DNA of 61,032 nucleotides from Pontimonas sp. (GTDB taxonomy: Bacteria; Actinomycetota; Actinomycetes; Actinomycetales; Microbacteriaceae), in the NCBI GenBank assembly GCA_028096805.1, contig JAOHDU010000003.1, positions 1 to 61,032 on the forward strand, written 5' to 3'. Shown here piece after piece: positions 41,876-49,140 of this stretch; the first letter of the stretch is position 1; each line of letters begins with the position of its first letter. The notes beneath the pieces were generated by a model that searched no databases, was not told the DNA's origin, and worked only from the letters and a program-made list of their open reading frames with translations. Position numbers and translations under genes: made by a program.

Positions 41876-42700
41876 CTAGAGCGCGAACAACACCAACGAG
41901 GCCGCCATCACGGCCATTCCGACAATCACGCCGTAAATGGCGAGCTGACCGCTTCCGTACTGACGGGCAGCGGGCAGAAGGCTGTCAATCGAGATGTAGA
42001 CCATAATTCCCGCGACAGCGGAAAACACAATTCCCAAAATCGTGTCCGTCATGAACGGTCGCAACACCAGGTATCCCAGTAGAGCTCCCAACGGTTCCGC
42101 AAGACCAGAGATCGCTCCGAAGAGAAACGCCTTTGCCCGCGACTTTGTCGCGTAGTACAGCGGGACTGCGACCGCGATCCCTTCGGGAATATTGTGAATA
42201 CCAATAGCCGTTCCCACCGCAAGGCCCACCTCGGGGTCCTCAAGGGTCAGGAAAAAGGTCGCCATTCCCTCGGGAAAATTGTGCAGAGTGATTGCTAGCG
42301 CAACCCCAATCCCCGCGCGCAACAGGGTCTTATCCATCGTGGTGACTTGAGTCGGATCCTCCAGGGAAACGGAGGGGTGTTGCTCATCAAGGGAGGGGTG
42401 CTCGAGCTCCGGTATCACCCGGTACAACAGCGCCATCCCCAACAGTCCCCCGAGAAAGCCGGTGGCCATGACGGCGGGCGCTAAGCCCTCCCCGAGGCCT
42501 GGAACCAAAAAATCCACAGATTTGGGAATGATTTCGACAAACGAGACATAGATCATGACACCGGCGGAAAACCCCAACGAAACAGCAAGGAATTTGCGGT
42601 TGGTGTGGGAGGCAAACAAGCCCAATGCAGCACCCAGAAGTGTGGCAAGCCCCGCGCCAATGGTCACTAGAAAGGCAAAAAGCACCGCATACTCACTCAC
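41876..42700 (-). CDS. ZIP-family metal transporter (ZupT-like)
   Basis: A 274-aa membrane transporter with eight hydrophobic helices. The binuclear metal site is visible in TM4 (LHNFPEGMATFF) and TM5 (IGIHNIPEGIAVAVPLYYA), the HNxPEG pairs of the bacterial ZupT group, which imports Zn(II) and other divalent metals. A His/Glu-containing loop (ELEHPSLDEQHPSV) lies between TM3 and TM4. Start GTG 42700 with TAGCTT 6 nt upstream. It lies alone between tRNA-Leu and the M23 peptidase; no Zur-box-like palindrome was seen. Confidence 0.9.
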   Translation of the reverse strand: MSEYAVLFAFLVTIGAGLATLLGAALGLFASHTNRKFLAVSLGFSAGVMIYVSFVEIIPKSVDFLVPGLGEGLAPAVMATGFLGGLLGMALLYRVIPELEHPSLDEQHPSVSLEDPTQVTTMDKTLLRAGIGVALAITLHNFPEGMATFFLTLEDPEVGLAVGTAIGIHNIPEGIAVAVPLYYATKSRAKAFLFGAISGLAEPLGALLGYLVLRPFMTDTILGIVFSAVAGIMVYISIDSLLPAARQYGSGQLAIYGVIVGMAVMAASLVLFAL

Positions 42701-42706
42701 TCGCTA

Positions 42707-42712
42707 AAGCTA
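42707..42712 (-). promoter_or_regulatory. -10 element, probable leaderless promoter of the ZIP transporter gene
   Basis: TAGCTT, then TAGCGA, then GTG at 42700. Confidence 0.5.
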
Positions 42713-42795
42713 TCAGCCACGCTGTCCCCAGTTCCTGACCCTGCCCGCGAATCACCGGGCACACTTTTTTGCGTCCGACCACGCGGCCCTGTCGG

Positions 42796-42801
42796 CACCC
42801 T
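42796..42801 (+). promoter_or_regulatory. Weak -10-like CACCCT at leaderless spacing
   Basis: CACCCT, then GTGGGG, then ATG at 42808. Confidence 0.3.
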
Positions 42802-42807
42802 GTGGGG

Positions 42808-43260
42808 ATGTGGTTGGTGCTGGCACTCGTTCTTTCCTCGGTCATCCCTCCTCCACCGCCAGCCCAGTGGCACTGGCCCACCACGGGGAACCACGACGTT
42901 CTTCGCGACTTCCGCGCTCCGCTCACTCCCTGGGGTGCAGGGCATCGCGGTCTTGACCTGGCAGCCAGTTCGGACGCCGTGTTCGCCCCCACCTCGGGCA
43001 CCGTCAGCTTCAGCGGTTGGGTGGTGAACCGACCGGTCGTCACCATCACCACCGATCGTGGACACCGGGTCAGCTTGGAACCCGTCAGCACTGAGCGAGA
43101 ACCCGGCGAACGGGTGGAAGCCGGGGAGCCGCTCGGCCTTCTGCACGCCGGCCACTGCGCGAGCCTGTGCGTTCACATCGGGCTTCGCATTGGTGAGCAC
43201 TACCGATCCCCCAAGCGTGAGCTGGGAATCCTGGAGCGCGCTGTCCTCCTGCCGTGGTGA
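42808..43260 (+). CDS. Secreted M23/LytM-like peptidase
   Basis: A 150-aa protein with a short signal segment (MWLVLALVLSSVI) followed by a Pro run and a LytM domain. The first metal motif is present (GHRGLDLAA, HxxxD). The last motif, usually HxH, reads CVHIGLR, so one His position is Cys; several actinobacterial relatives share this. It could be a peptidoglycan endopeptidase or a non-catalytic LytM factor. In related genomes the M23 gene stands between xerC and rpsB; here it keeps the xerC side, but rpsB is 33 kb away. Confidence 0.8.
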   Translation: MWLVLALVLSSVIPPPPPAQWHWPTTGNHDVLRDFRAPLTPWGAGHRGLDLAASSDAVFAPTSGTVSFSGWVVNRPVVTITTDRGHRVSLEPVSTEREPGERVEAGEPLGLLHAGHCASLCVHIGLRIGEHYRSPKRELGILERAVLLPW

Positions 43261-43262
43261 AG

Positions 43263-44171
43263 CTAAGCGCGGGGATGGGCCGTGTCGTAGGCGCCCTTCA
43301 GGCGCTCTAGGGACACATGCGTATAAATCTGGGTCGTCCCGAGAGAGGCATGCCCGAGAAGTTCTTGAACACTGCGCAGGTCAGCCCCACCATCCAAAAG
43401 GTGGGTGGCCGCGGTGTGCCGCAGCGTGTGCGGGCCTAACGGGCCATCACCACCCAAATCGGCCAGCAAGCGGGCCACCACGGAATACACCGTGCGTGAG
43501 CCGACCCGTTGCCCTCGGGTCGAGAGGAAGAAGACGTCGGCTGAGCGGTCGGTCGCAAGTTTCGGGCGGCCTTTTTCCAAGTAATCACTGAGCGCTCGCG
43601 CCGCCGGAGCCCCCAGAGGGATCACCCGTTCTTTGTCGCCTTTTCCGATCACCGTCACACTCAGCGCGGAGAGGTCCAGCCTTCCCAACGACAGACTGGT
43701 GAGCTCGCTCACCCGCATGGCCGTGGCGTAGAGCAGCTCCAGCATGGCGGCATCTCGCAGGGCAATGGGATCTCCGGTAGCGGCATCACGGGCAAGACCG
43801 GCCAAAATATCTTCCATATGGCTGCGCGATAGCACCCGGGGCAGTGCCTGTTGGGCTTTGGGTGTCCTAATCCGAACCCCCACATCGCCCTCCGTGTAGC
43901 CGTTGACCCCCAACCAATGGGTAAACCCTTTCAGCGAGGACACTTTGCGTCGCAATGACGTGGCGGCAAGCCCTTCCTCGGCTAGCGCCCACACCCACGA
44001 ACGACACACTTCGGTGTCGAGCTCGCCCGTATCGTCTACCCGCTGGGTGCCGGCATAGGCAACAAACTGCTCCAAATCCCCGCCATACGCCTTGAGGGAG
44101 TGTTGCGACAAAACACGCTCGGCCGCGCGTTCCTCGCCATAGAGGCGCATCACGGCCACCAGGTTCGCCAT
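43263..44171 (-). CDS. xerC: Tyrosine recombinase XerC
   Basis: A 302-aa recombinase of the dimer-resolution type. The N-terminal SAM-like domain (ERVLSQHSLKAYGGDLEQFV) precedes the catalytic domain, which holds Arg in YATAMRVSELTSL, the Lys hairpin GKGDKERVIPLG, HTLRHTAATHLLDGGADLR, GHASLGTTQIYTHV with the nucleophile Tyr. Together with XerD it resolves chromosome dimers at dif. Its ATG (44171) touches the phosphodiesterase stop; ATG 44150 is an alternative start. It lies next to dprA and the M23 gene as in related actinobacteria. Confidence 0.94.
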   Translation of the reverse strand: MANLVAVMRLYGEERAAERVLSQHSLKAYGGDLEQFVAYAGTQRVDDTGELDTEVCRSWVWALAEEGLAATSLRRKVSSLKGFTHWLGVNGYTEGDVGVRIRTPKAQQALPRVLSRSHMEDILAGLARDAATGDPIALRDAAMLELLYATAMRVSELTSLSLGRLDLSALSVTVIGKGDKERVIPLGAPAARALSDYLEKGRPKLATDRSADVFFLSTRGQRVGSRTVYSVVARLLADLGGDGPLGPHTLRHTAATHLLDGGADLRSVQELLGHASLGTTQIYTHVSLERLKGAYDTAHPRA

Positions 44172-45109
44172 CAGGATCCGCTGTGCGCCTGATCGTCAGC
44201 ACGGTTGAAGTCAGAGTCTTTTTTGGAGAACATCGCCCGGCGTTCCTCCGGGCTCATCGCCTCGATGGTCGCGAGATACCCGGCGTCATAAGACATGATC
44301 TCGGCGACATCGTCGAGGGGAACCTCGGAGAACACCACCTGTTCGGGATACACGTGCACGAGCGACGCAGCACTCCCGGTGGTCTTTGCCGAGAGCAAGG
44401 TGGTTTTGGGTCCGACGAGGTCAATGTTGTAGCAGGCCGCAGCCGCCACGGACACCGGAACCCCGGCGAAGGTGGAAAAAGTTGAGTAGTGCAGGTGCCC
44501 AGCAAGTATCCCTCGAACATCGCTTCCGGCAATCACCCCAGCAAGCGATGCTTGATCCTCCAGTTCGATAAGCCCCATCAGCTCGATCGGCGTGGGAATG
44601 GGCGGGTGATGCATCGCCAAGAGCGTGCCGTGAGGTGCGGGGGTGGCGAGCTCTGCGCGCAGCCACTCCTTTTGGGCCGGAGTGAGCTCACCGTGGTGGT
44701 ATCCGGGAACCGAGGTGTCCACGGCAATGACCCGAAGCCCCGCCAGGTCGTAGACGGCGTCTTGTGGCTGTTGGGTGGGGGATGTGTCCATGAGGATCTG
44801 CGAATATGCTTCGCGGTCATCGTGGTTACCCATCACCCAGATGAGTTCTGCACCGAGTGTCGCAGCCCACGGCTCCACCAACCCGCGCAGCTCCCGGTAC
44901 GCATCTGCCTCGCCCCGGTCGGCAAGATCCCCTGTGAAGACCAGAGCGTCAATAGCCGTTGCCGAATTCGCGAGACGCTCCAATAACAGTTGCAAGGGAG
45001 GACGTGCATCAATCACCTCAAACAGTTTCTCCCCCTGTGCAAGCAGATGGGTGTCACTGATGTGAACGATCACGCGCTCTGCTGCAGGATGCTGACTAAA
45101 CGAGGTCAT
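44171..45109 (-). CDS. Calcineurin-like phosphodiesterase (CpdA type)
   Basis: A 312-aa metallophosphoesterase with all five metal motifs: VHISDTHLL, FTGDLADRGEADAY, WVMGNHDDREAY, LLAMHHPPIPT and ILAGHLHYSTF. The closest layout is CpdA/Rv0805-like cyclic-nucleotide phosphodiesterases, but similar domains act on other phosphodiesters, so the substrate is open. ATG 45109 is preceded exactly 6 nt upstream by TAAACT, which spans the dprA stop, so it can be transcribed separately though it also follows dprA by 9 bp. An insertion here between dprA and xerC is not the common order. Confidence 0.88.
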   Translation of the reverse strand: MTSFSQHPAAERVIVHISDTHLLAQGEKLFEVIDARPPLQLLLERLANSATAIDALVFTGDLADRGEADAYRELRGLVEPWAATLGAELIWVMGNHDDREAYSQILMDTSPTQQPQDAVYDLAGLRVIAVDTSVPGYHHGELTPAQKEWLRAELATPAPHGTLLAMHHPPIPTPIELMGLIELEDQASLAGVIAGSDVRGILAGHLHYSTFSTFAGVPVSVAAAACYNIDLVGPKTTLLSAKTTGSAASLVHVYPEQVVFSEVPLDDVAEIMSYDAGYLATIEAMSPEERRAMFSKKDSDFNRADDQAHSGS

Positions 45110-45115
45110 CCCCCG

Positions 45116-45121
45116 AGTTTA
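45116..45121 (-). promoter_or_regulatory. -10 element, probable leaderless promoter of the phosphodiesterase gene
   Basis: TAAACT, then CGGGGG, then ATG at 45109. The hexamer overlaps the dprA stop codon. Confidence 0.5.
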
Positions 45122-46048
45122 GGCGCGAACCCTGGAGCCCAGCGGGAGAACAAGCCCGGCATCGGCGGGCTCCGTGAGAATGCGAGCACCAAGATCCTTA
45201 GCCAACCGGAAGCACCCGCGACTGGCTTTGTCATCCCAGCGCCCGGGAACTACCCCCACCTCTCGCCCGAGGTTGGCCGCATGGTGCGCGGTGTTGACGG
45301 CGCCCGACCGATAGGCGGCCTCCACCACGATGACCCCGTGCGAGAGCGCCGCAATCAGTCGGTTTCTGGCAAGAAACTTTTCGGGTCGAACCCGCATTCC
45401 ACACGGCGCTTCGGAAAAAATGACCCCCGCTTGCGCCACGTGATTCATCAGCCCGATGTTTTGCGTGGGATACACCCCCTCCAAGCCTCCGGCAAGAACG
45501 GCAATCGGAACTCGGCGATGCAGAAGTGCCGCGTGGTGTGCCGCCGTATCAATGCCGGTGGCTCCCCCGGAGATGACGGCTGCGTGATCCAACCAGGGCC
45601 CGGCGATGATGCTCGCGGTGTGCGCCAATCCCGCGGCGGTTGGTGCACGAGCACCCACCACGGCCAGGCGCGATGTTCCCTCGGACCAAGCGCCCGGGTC
45701 ACCGCGCGCCCAGAGGGTGAGCGGCGCGGTGTCGCCAAGGTCGCGCAGGGTCTCGGGCCAATCAGGGTGGGAGGGATCCAGGGCGATAATCCCTGCTCGC
45801 TCCTGCACAGCTCTCGAGCGGCGAACACGGTCAGGGTCGTAGGCGACCTTCAGGCGGTCGCGATGCGCTGCCGTGAGCGGGGTGTCCTCCAGGGCGATAC
45901 CGGCGGTGACGCGGGACACACTGCCGTTTCCGACCACCCGCGCGAGCGCTTCGAGAGGACCCAGCGCTGTACACAGAACGCGGGCAAAAGGATCCCCGGG
46001 TTGGGCCATAAATCCCCACGCAATTCGGGCTTCCACTTCGCCAGGCAT
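45119..46048 (-). CDS. dprA: DNA-processing protein DprA
   Basis: A 309-aa Rossmann-fold protein that loads RecA on incoming single-stranded DNA in transformation. Landmarks are LAVVGARAPTAAG, VISGGATGIDTAAHHAALL, AVLAGGLEGVYPTQN, GVIFSEAPCGMRVRP, RNRLIAALSHGVIVVEA and SGAVNTAHHAANLGREVGVVPG. The start ATG 46048 has GAGGGTGG upstream. In related genomes yifB/comM usually precedes it; here DUF2469 and rnhB do, and no yifB is in the window. Confidence 0.92.
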   Translation of the reverse strand: MPGEVEARIAWGFMAQPGDPFARVLCTALGPLEALARVVGNGSVSRVTAGIALEDTPLTAAHRDRLKVAYDPDRVRRSRAVQERAGIIALDPSHPDWPETLRDLGDTAPLTLWARGDPGAWSEGTSRLAVVGARAPTAAGLAHTASIIAGPWLDHAAVISGGATGIDTAAHHAALLHRRVPIAVLAGGLEGVYPTQNIGLMNHVAQAGVIFSEAPCGMRVRPEKFLARNRLIAALSHGVIVVEAAYRSGAVNTAHHAANLGREVGVVPGRWDDKASRGCFRLAKDLGARILTEPADAGLVLPLGSRVRA

Positions 46049-46134
46049 AGCGCCACCCTCACACAGACCGCGCCGGGCAAGCGTGCGGCAACCGTGGCTG
46101 GGGAGAGCGCCGCTGCCATGAAGTGTCGGGACAG

Positions 46135-46458
46135 TTATTCGTCGATAGCGAGCTCAGAGGGAAGCTTGAGTTCCTTCTTGCCCAGTTCTTCGACGTTGAT
46201 GTCTTTGAAGGTCAACACGGTGACCTGCGAAACAAACCGATCTGAGCGATACACATCCCACACCCACACATCGGTCAGGGTGAGTTCGAAATAGAAATCC
46301 CCGCCTTTTTCGATCACCTCGCGGCGGACGTCATTGGCGAGATAGAACCGGCGTTCGGTTTCCACGACATAGCGAAACTGCGACACAACATCGCGATACT
46401 CGCGATACAGGGCGAGTTCGACCTCACCGTCGTAGTCCTCAAAGTCCTGCGGTTCCAT
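46135..46458 (-). CDS. DUF2469 protein
   Basis: A 107-aa actinobacterial protein of unknown function, highly conserved in sequence. It begins MEPQDFEDYDGEVELALYRE and continues YRDVVSQFRYVVETERRFY, the family hallmark. The C-terminal half (FYFELTLTDVWVWDVYRSDRF) is rich in Trp and Tyr. It follows rnhB, as in M. tuberculosis. TAGACT lies 7 nt before ATG 46458, so it can be expressed alone. Confidence 0.9.
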   Translation of the reverse strand: MEPQDFEDYDGEVELALYREYRDVVSQFRYVVETERRFYLANDVRREVIEKGGDFYFELTLTDVWVWDVYRSDRFVSQVTVLTFKDINVEELGKKELKLPSELAIDE

Positions 46459-46465
46459 GTGCGGG

Positions 46466-46471
46466 AGTCTA
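46466..46471 (-). promoter_or_regulatory. -10 element, probable leaderless promoter of the DUF2469 gene
   Basis: TAGACT, then CCCGCAC (7 nt), then ATG at 46458. Confidence 0.5.
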
Positions 46472-46479
46472 GTGAAGGC

Positions 46480-47079
46480 CTAGAAGTGAATCCATGTGGT
46501 GCGATGAACCTCCGTCACACCGTGGTCGGTAATTGCTTGACGGTGTCCCGCAGAACCGTAGCCCTTGTTGCTCTCAAACCCGTACTCCGGGTAGGTGTCT
46601 GCGTAGCGCACCATCGTCGCATCACGGTGAACTTTGGCCAATACGGAGGCCGCCGCGACTGACACACAGTCGCGGTCTGCCTTTTCCTGGGTGCGAACCG
46701 CTAAGGGGTGGGGCAGATGCGGCGTAACAAAATCGTGGGAACCATCGAGCAATAACACCGACGACCCCACGGCCACGCCCTGCGCGGCGAGATCCCGCAG
46801 CCCCCTCACCACCGCGGTGGCCAGAGCGGCAACAATTCCGCGGGCATCAATTTCTTGAGGGCTCGCTTCACCAATCGCGTGGTGCGGGAAAAATTCGGGA
46901 AGGGCCTCCGCGATCGCGGGTCGCTTCTTTTCGCTCAGCGCTTTGGAATCCCGAAGACCCTCTGGCCACTCCCCCTGGGTGGGTTCCCACACGACCAAGC
47001 CGACAACGACGGGTCCCGCCAAGGGGCCTCGGCCTACCTCGTCACACCCGATCACCCGCGGGAAGCCCTGCTCGTGCAA
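46480..47079 (-). CDS. rnhB: Ribonuclease HII
   Basis: A 199-aa enzyme from the TTG at 47079, removing RNA from RNA-DNA hybrids and misincorporated ribonucleotides. Catalytic motifs are VIGCDEVGRGPLAGPVVVG (DEG region), LRDSKALSEKKR, SVLLLDGSHDF and KADRDCVSVAAASVLAKVHRD. No ATG or GTG exists upstream in frame, but 14 more codons (LTPPVDPTLALETR) look like the family N-terminus and run back to a CTG at 47121 that overlaps the lepB stop (CTGA). The start is therefore uncertain: TTG 47079 is given conservatively. It follows lepB directly. Confidence 0.92.
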   Translation of the reverse strand: MHEQGFPRVIGCDEVGRGPLAGPVVVGLVVWEPTQGEWPEGLRDSKALSEKKRPAIAEALPEFFPHHAIGEASPQEIDARGIVAALATAVVRGLRDLAAQGVAVGSSVLLLDGSHDFVTPHLPHPLAVRTQEKADRDCVSVAAASVLAKVHRDATMVRYADTYPEYGFESNKGYGSAGHRQAITDHGVTEVHRTTWIHF

Positions 47080-47117
47080 CCGGGTTTCGAGCGCGAGCGT
47101 AGGGTCTACCGGAGGGG

Positions 47118-47807
47118 TCAGGGCAGCCTCGAAACAATCTCAGAAAAGACGGGCGGGTAGTTCCCCAACCACGTCCAGCGCTCTTGCGGCCAGGAGATCA
47201 CGATGGCTCGGCCGACCACATTTTCCAGGGGCACAAAGCCACCACCGGGTTTGTCCATATTGCGCCGCGAATCGGCCGAGTTGTAGCGGTTATCCCCCAT
47301 TACCCAGAGCGCATCGTCGGGCACAGTGACATCAAAATCGTTGCTACTGACTTTGGAGACACCCTGCGGCAATTGCACGTAGGTCTCCGTCAGTGCCACC
47401 CCGTTGACGCTCATCGCACCCAGGTCGTCACAGCACACCACACGGTCTCCCGGTAGGCCGATGACACGTTTGACGAGGTGCTGTTCGTTGTTGGGGCTCG
47501 AGAGACCCACAAAAACCGAAATCCCGTTCAAGATGCGCGAGAGCGGATCATCCTCGCTCACACCGGACTGTTGGGAAAGCCACCCCCCAGGGTCAACAAA
47601 CACAATGATGTCCCCGCGGTTGAGCTCAAAAACCTCCGGGGTCAGCTGGCTGACGATAATGCGATCGTCACGAATCAGCGTTGCTTCCATCGATTCGGTC
47701 GGAATAAAAAACGACCGAATCAGGAAGGTTTTGATCAGGAACGAGACCACCAGGGCGGCCACCACAATGATGACCGCATCGCGAAGAAACCGGCCCAACA
47801 TTTTCAT
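47118..47807 (-). CDS. lepB: Signal peptidase I
   Basis: A 229-aa membrane serine protease that removes signal peptides. One N-terminal TM helix (about 10-31) is followed by the Ser39 motif FFIPTESMEATL and the Lys113 motif HLVKRVIGLPGDRV. The box E region GDNRYNSADSRR is complete. The start ATG 47807 has GGAGG at 7 nt and begins the TM region, whereas the frame opens at 48056. It follows rplS by 40 bp, the common actinobacterial order rplS-lepB-rnhB. Confidence 0.95.
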   Translation of the reverse strand: MKMLGRFLRDAVIIVVAALVVSFLIKTFLIRSFFIPTESMEATLIRDDRIIVSQLTPEVFELNRGDIIVFVDPGGWLSQQSGVSEDDPLSRILNGISVFVGLSSPNNEQHLVKRVIGLPGDRVVCCDDLGAMSVNGVALTETYVQLPQGVSKVSSNDFDVTVPDDALWVMGDNRYNSADSRRNMDKPGGGFVPLENVVGRAIVISWPQERWTWLGNYPPVFSEIVSRLP

Positions 47808-47847
47808 CGGTGACCTCCGACCAGACGTCACAGGCGCGGTGGTCGGC

Positions 47848-48195
47848 TTAGGACTCGCGCTTTTCGCGGATCTTTGCCTTCTTGCCGCGCAGGTTGCGCA
47901 GGTAGTAGAGCTTGGCGCGACGAACGTCACCGCGGGACACAACCTCGATGTGGTCGATGACCGGGGAGTGCACGGGGAACGTACGCTCCACACCCACCTG
48001 GAAGCTGATCTTGCGGACGATGAAAGTTTCGGTAACCCCGTGGCCGGAGCGAGCAATCACCACACCCTGGAACACCTGGATACGCGAACGGTTTCCTTCA
48101 ATGATGTTGACGTGAACTTTGACGGTGTCGCCGGCGCGGAAGTCGGGAATATCCGAACGCAGGGAGGCGTTGTCAACGAAGTCGAGGGTCTGCAT
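47848..48195 (-). CDS. rplS: 50S ribosomal protein L19
   Basis: A 115-aa ribosomal protein located at the 30S-50S interface. It shows the family sequence [20 protein letters not shown], then [29 protein letters not shown] and [20 protein letters not shown] 48195 with AGAAGAG upstream begins the family; the open frame to 48330 is leader. Its leader is about 150-170 nt long, contains the hairpin 48285-48299 and runs against the divergent map promoter. Confidence 0.97.
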   Translation of the reverse strand: MQTLDFVDNASLRSDIPDFRAGDTVKVHVNIIEGNRSRIQVFQGVVIARSGHGVTETFIVRKISFQVGVERTFPVHSPVIDHIEVVSRGDVRRAKLYYLRNLRGKKAKIREKRES

Positions 48196-48284
48196 GATGT
48201 CTCTTCTCTGCGCCGCCACAAGTCGGACGCGAATTAGCGTTAGGTAGTTTGGTGTGCTCCCACTGATGTGGTGTGTCTTTCCCC

Positions 48285-48299
48285 TGTGGCAGAGCCACA
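48285..48299 (-). promoter_or_regulatory. Hairpin in the rplS leader / map upstream region
   Basis: TGTGGC-TCT-GCCACA, a perfect 6-bp stem. It shares its 3' half on the plus strand with a 12-bp direct repeat (see below). It may be a regulatory RNA element or an operator. Confidence 0.35.
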
Positions 48300-48333
48300 C
48301 ATTGGCACAAGGCACTATCTTGCCACACATTGG
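48294..48333. repeat. Direct repeat GCCACACATTGG, two copies
   Basis: The 12-bp unit occurs at 48294-48305 and 48322-48333, 28 bp apart, in the gap between rplS and map. Spacing close to three helical turns is compatible with a regulator binding on one face. Confidence 0.6.
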
Positions 48334-48352
48334 GCGCAGGACCTATACCCGC

Positions 48353-48358
48353 TATCGT
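48353..48358 (+). promoter_or_regulatory. -10 element for map
   Basis: TATCGT, 11 nt before ATG 48370, giving a leader of about 5 nt. Confidence 0.4.
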
Positions 48359-48369
48359 GGGCTCACACC

Positions 48370-49140
48370 ATGATTCCCCGTCATTCCGCGAAGACCATCG
48401 AGCAGATGCGCCCCGTGGGCTCTTTTGTCGGAGCAACCCTTAGTGAACTGCAGCAGCACGCTACCGCGGGGGTGACTCTTCTCGAGCTCGATGCCCACGC
48501 CCATCAGCGCATCCGTGAGGCCGGGGCCGAGAGCTGCTACATCGACTATCACCCCTCTTTTGGGGCTTCACCCTTTGGGAAGGTGCTGTGCACCTCGGTG
48601 AATGACGCAGCCCTTCACGGCCTGCCCTATGACTACACCCTGAAGGATGGCGACCTGCTTTCCCTGGACTTTGCGGTCACCCTGAATGGTTGGGTCGCCG
48701 ATTCAGCCCTCACCCTGGTGGTGGGCGGAAACCCGACCCCCTCCGACACTCGACTTATCGACACCTGCGAGAAAGCCCTTCACGCAGGAATTCAGCAGGC
48801 TCGAGCCGGCCACCGCTTGGGTGATATCTCCCACGCCATCGGTGAGGTCTCTCGTGCGGCGGGCTATGTGGTCAATACCGACTTTGGTGGGCACGGCGTA
48901 GGTCGCACCATGCACGAGGACCCCTCCATCCCCAACGACGGTGAGGCAGCTCGAGGCCCCAAGCTGAAGGCCGGGATGGTGTTTGCTATTGAACCCTGGT
49001 TGATGGAAACCACGGCCGATGTCTATACGGATTCTGACGGCTGGACCCTCAAAAGTATCGATGGGTCACGCTCCGCCCACGTTGAGCACACCGTCGTGGT
49101 GACCGAGGGTGAACCCCTAGTCCTGACCCAGCGCGCCTAG
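48370..49140 (+). CDS. map: Methionine aminopeptidase, type I
   Basis: A 256-aa metallopeptidase that removes the initiator Met. The five ligands are visible: Asp in LLSLDFAVTLNG, Asp in GWVADSALTL, His in GGHGVGRTMHEDP, Glu in VFAIEPWLM and Glu in HVEHTVVVTEG. The substrate pocket CYIDYHPSFGASPFGKVLCT is typical, with Cys in the S1 region. ATG 48370 matches the family start (MIPRHSAKTIEQMR). It lies between rplS and trmD, divergent from one and convergent with the other, which is not the usual site near adk/secY. Its stop is interlocked with trmD (CTAG). Confidence 0.95.
   Translation: MIPRHSAKTIEQMRPVGSFVGATLSELQQHATAGVTLLELDAHAHQRIREAGAESCYIDYHPSFGASPFGKVLCTSVNDAALHGLPYDYTLKDGDLLSLDFAVTLNGWVADSALTLVVGGNPTPSDTRLIDTCEKALHAGIQQARAGHRLGDISHAIGEVSRAAGYVVNTDFGGHGVGRTMHEDPSIPNDGEAARGPKLKAGMVFAIEPWLMETTADVYTDSDGWTLKSIDGSRSAHVEHTVVVTEGEPLVLTQRA

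Noticed and set aside
43263-44171. Integrase of a mobile element
   Set aside because: The recombinase has XerC length and motifs and stands next to dprA, with no att repeats or cargo genes.
45850-46119. Remnant of yifB/comM before dprA
   Set aside because: The 89-codon frame there is out of phase with dprA and its residues do not match the Mg-chelatase-like C-terminus.
44990-46294. 434-codon plus-strand frame over dprA
   Set aside because: Antisense to dprA, whose Rossmann motifs are complete; no start signals.
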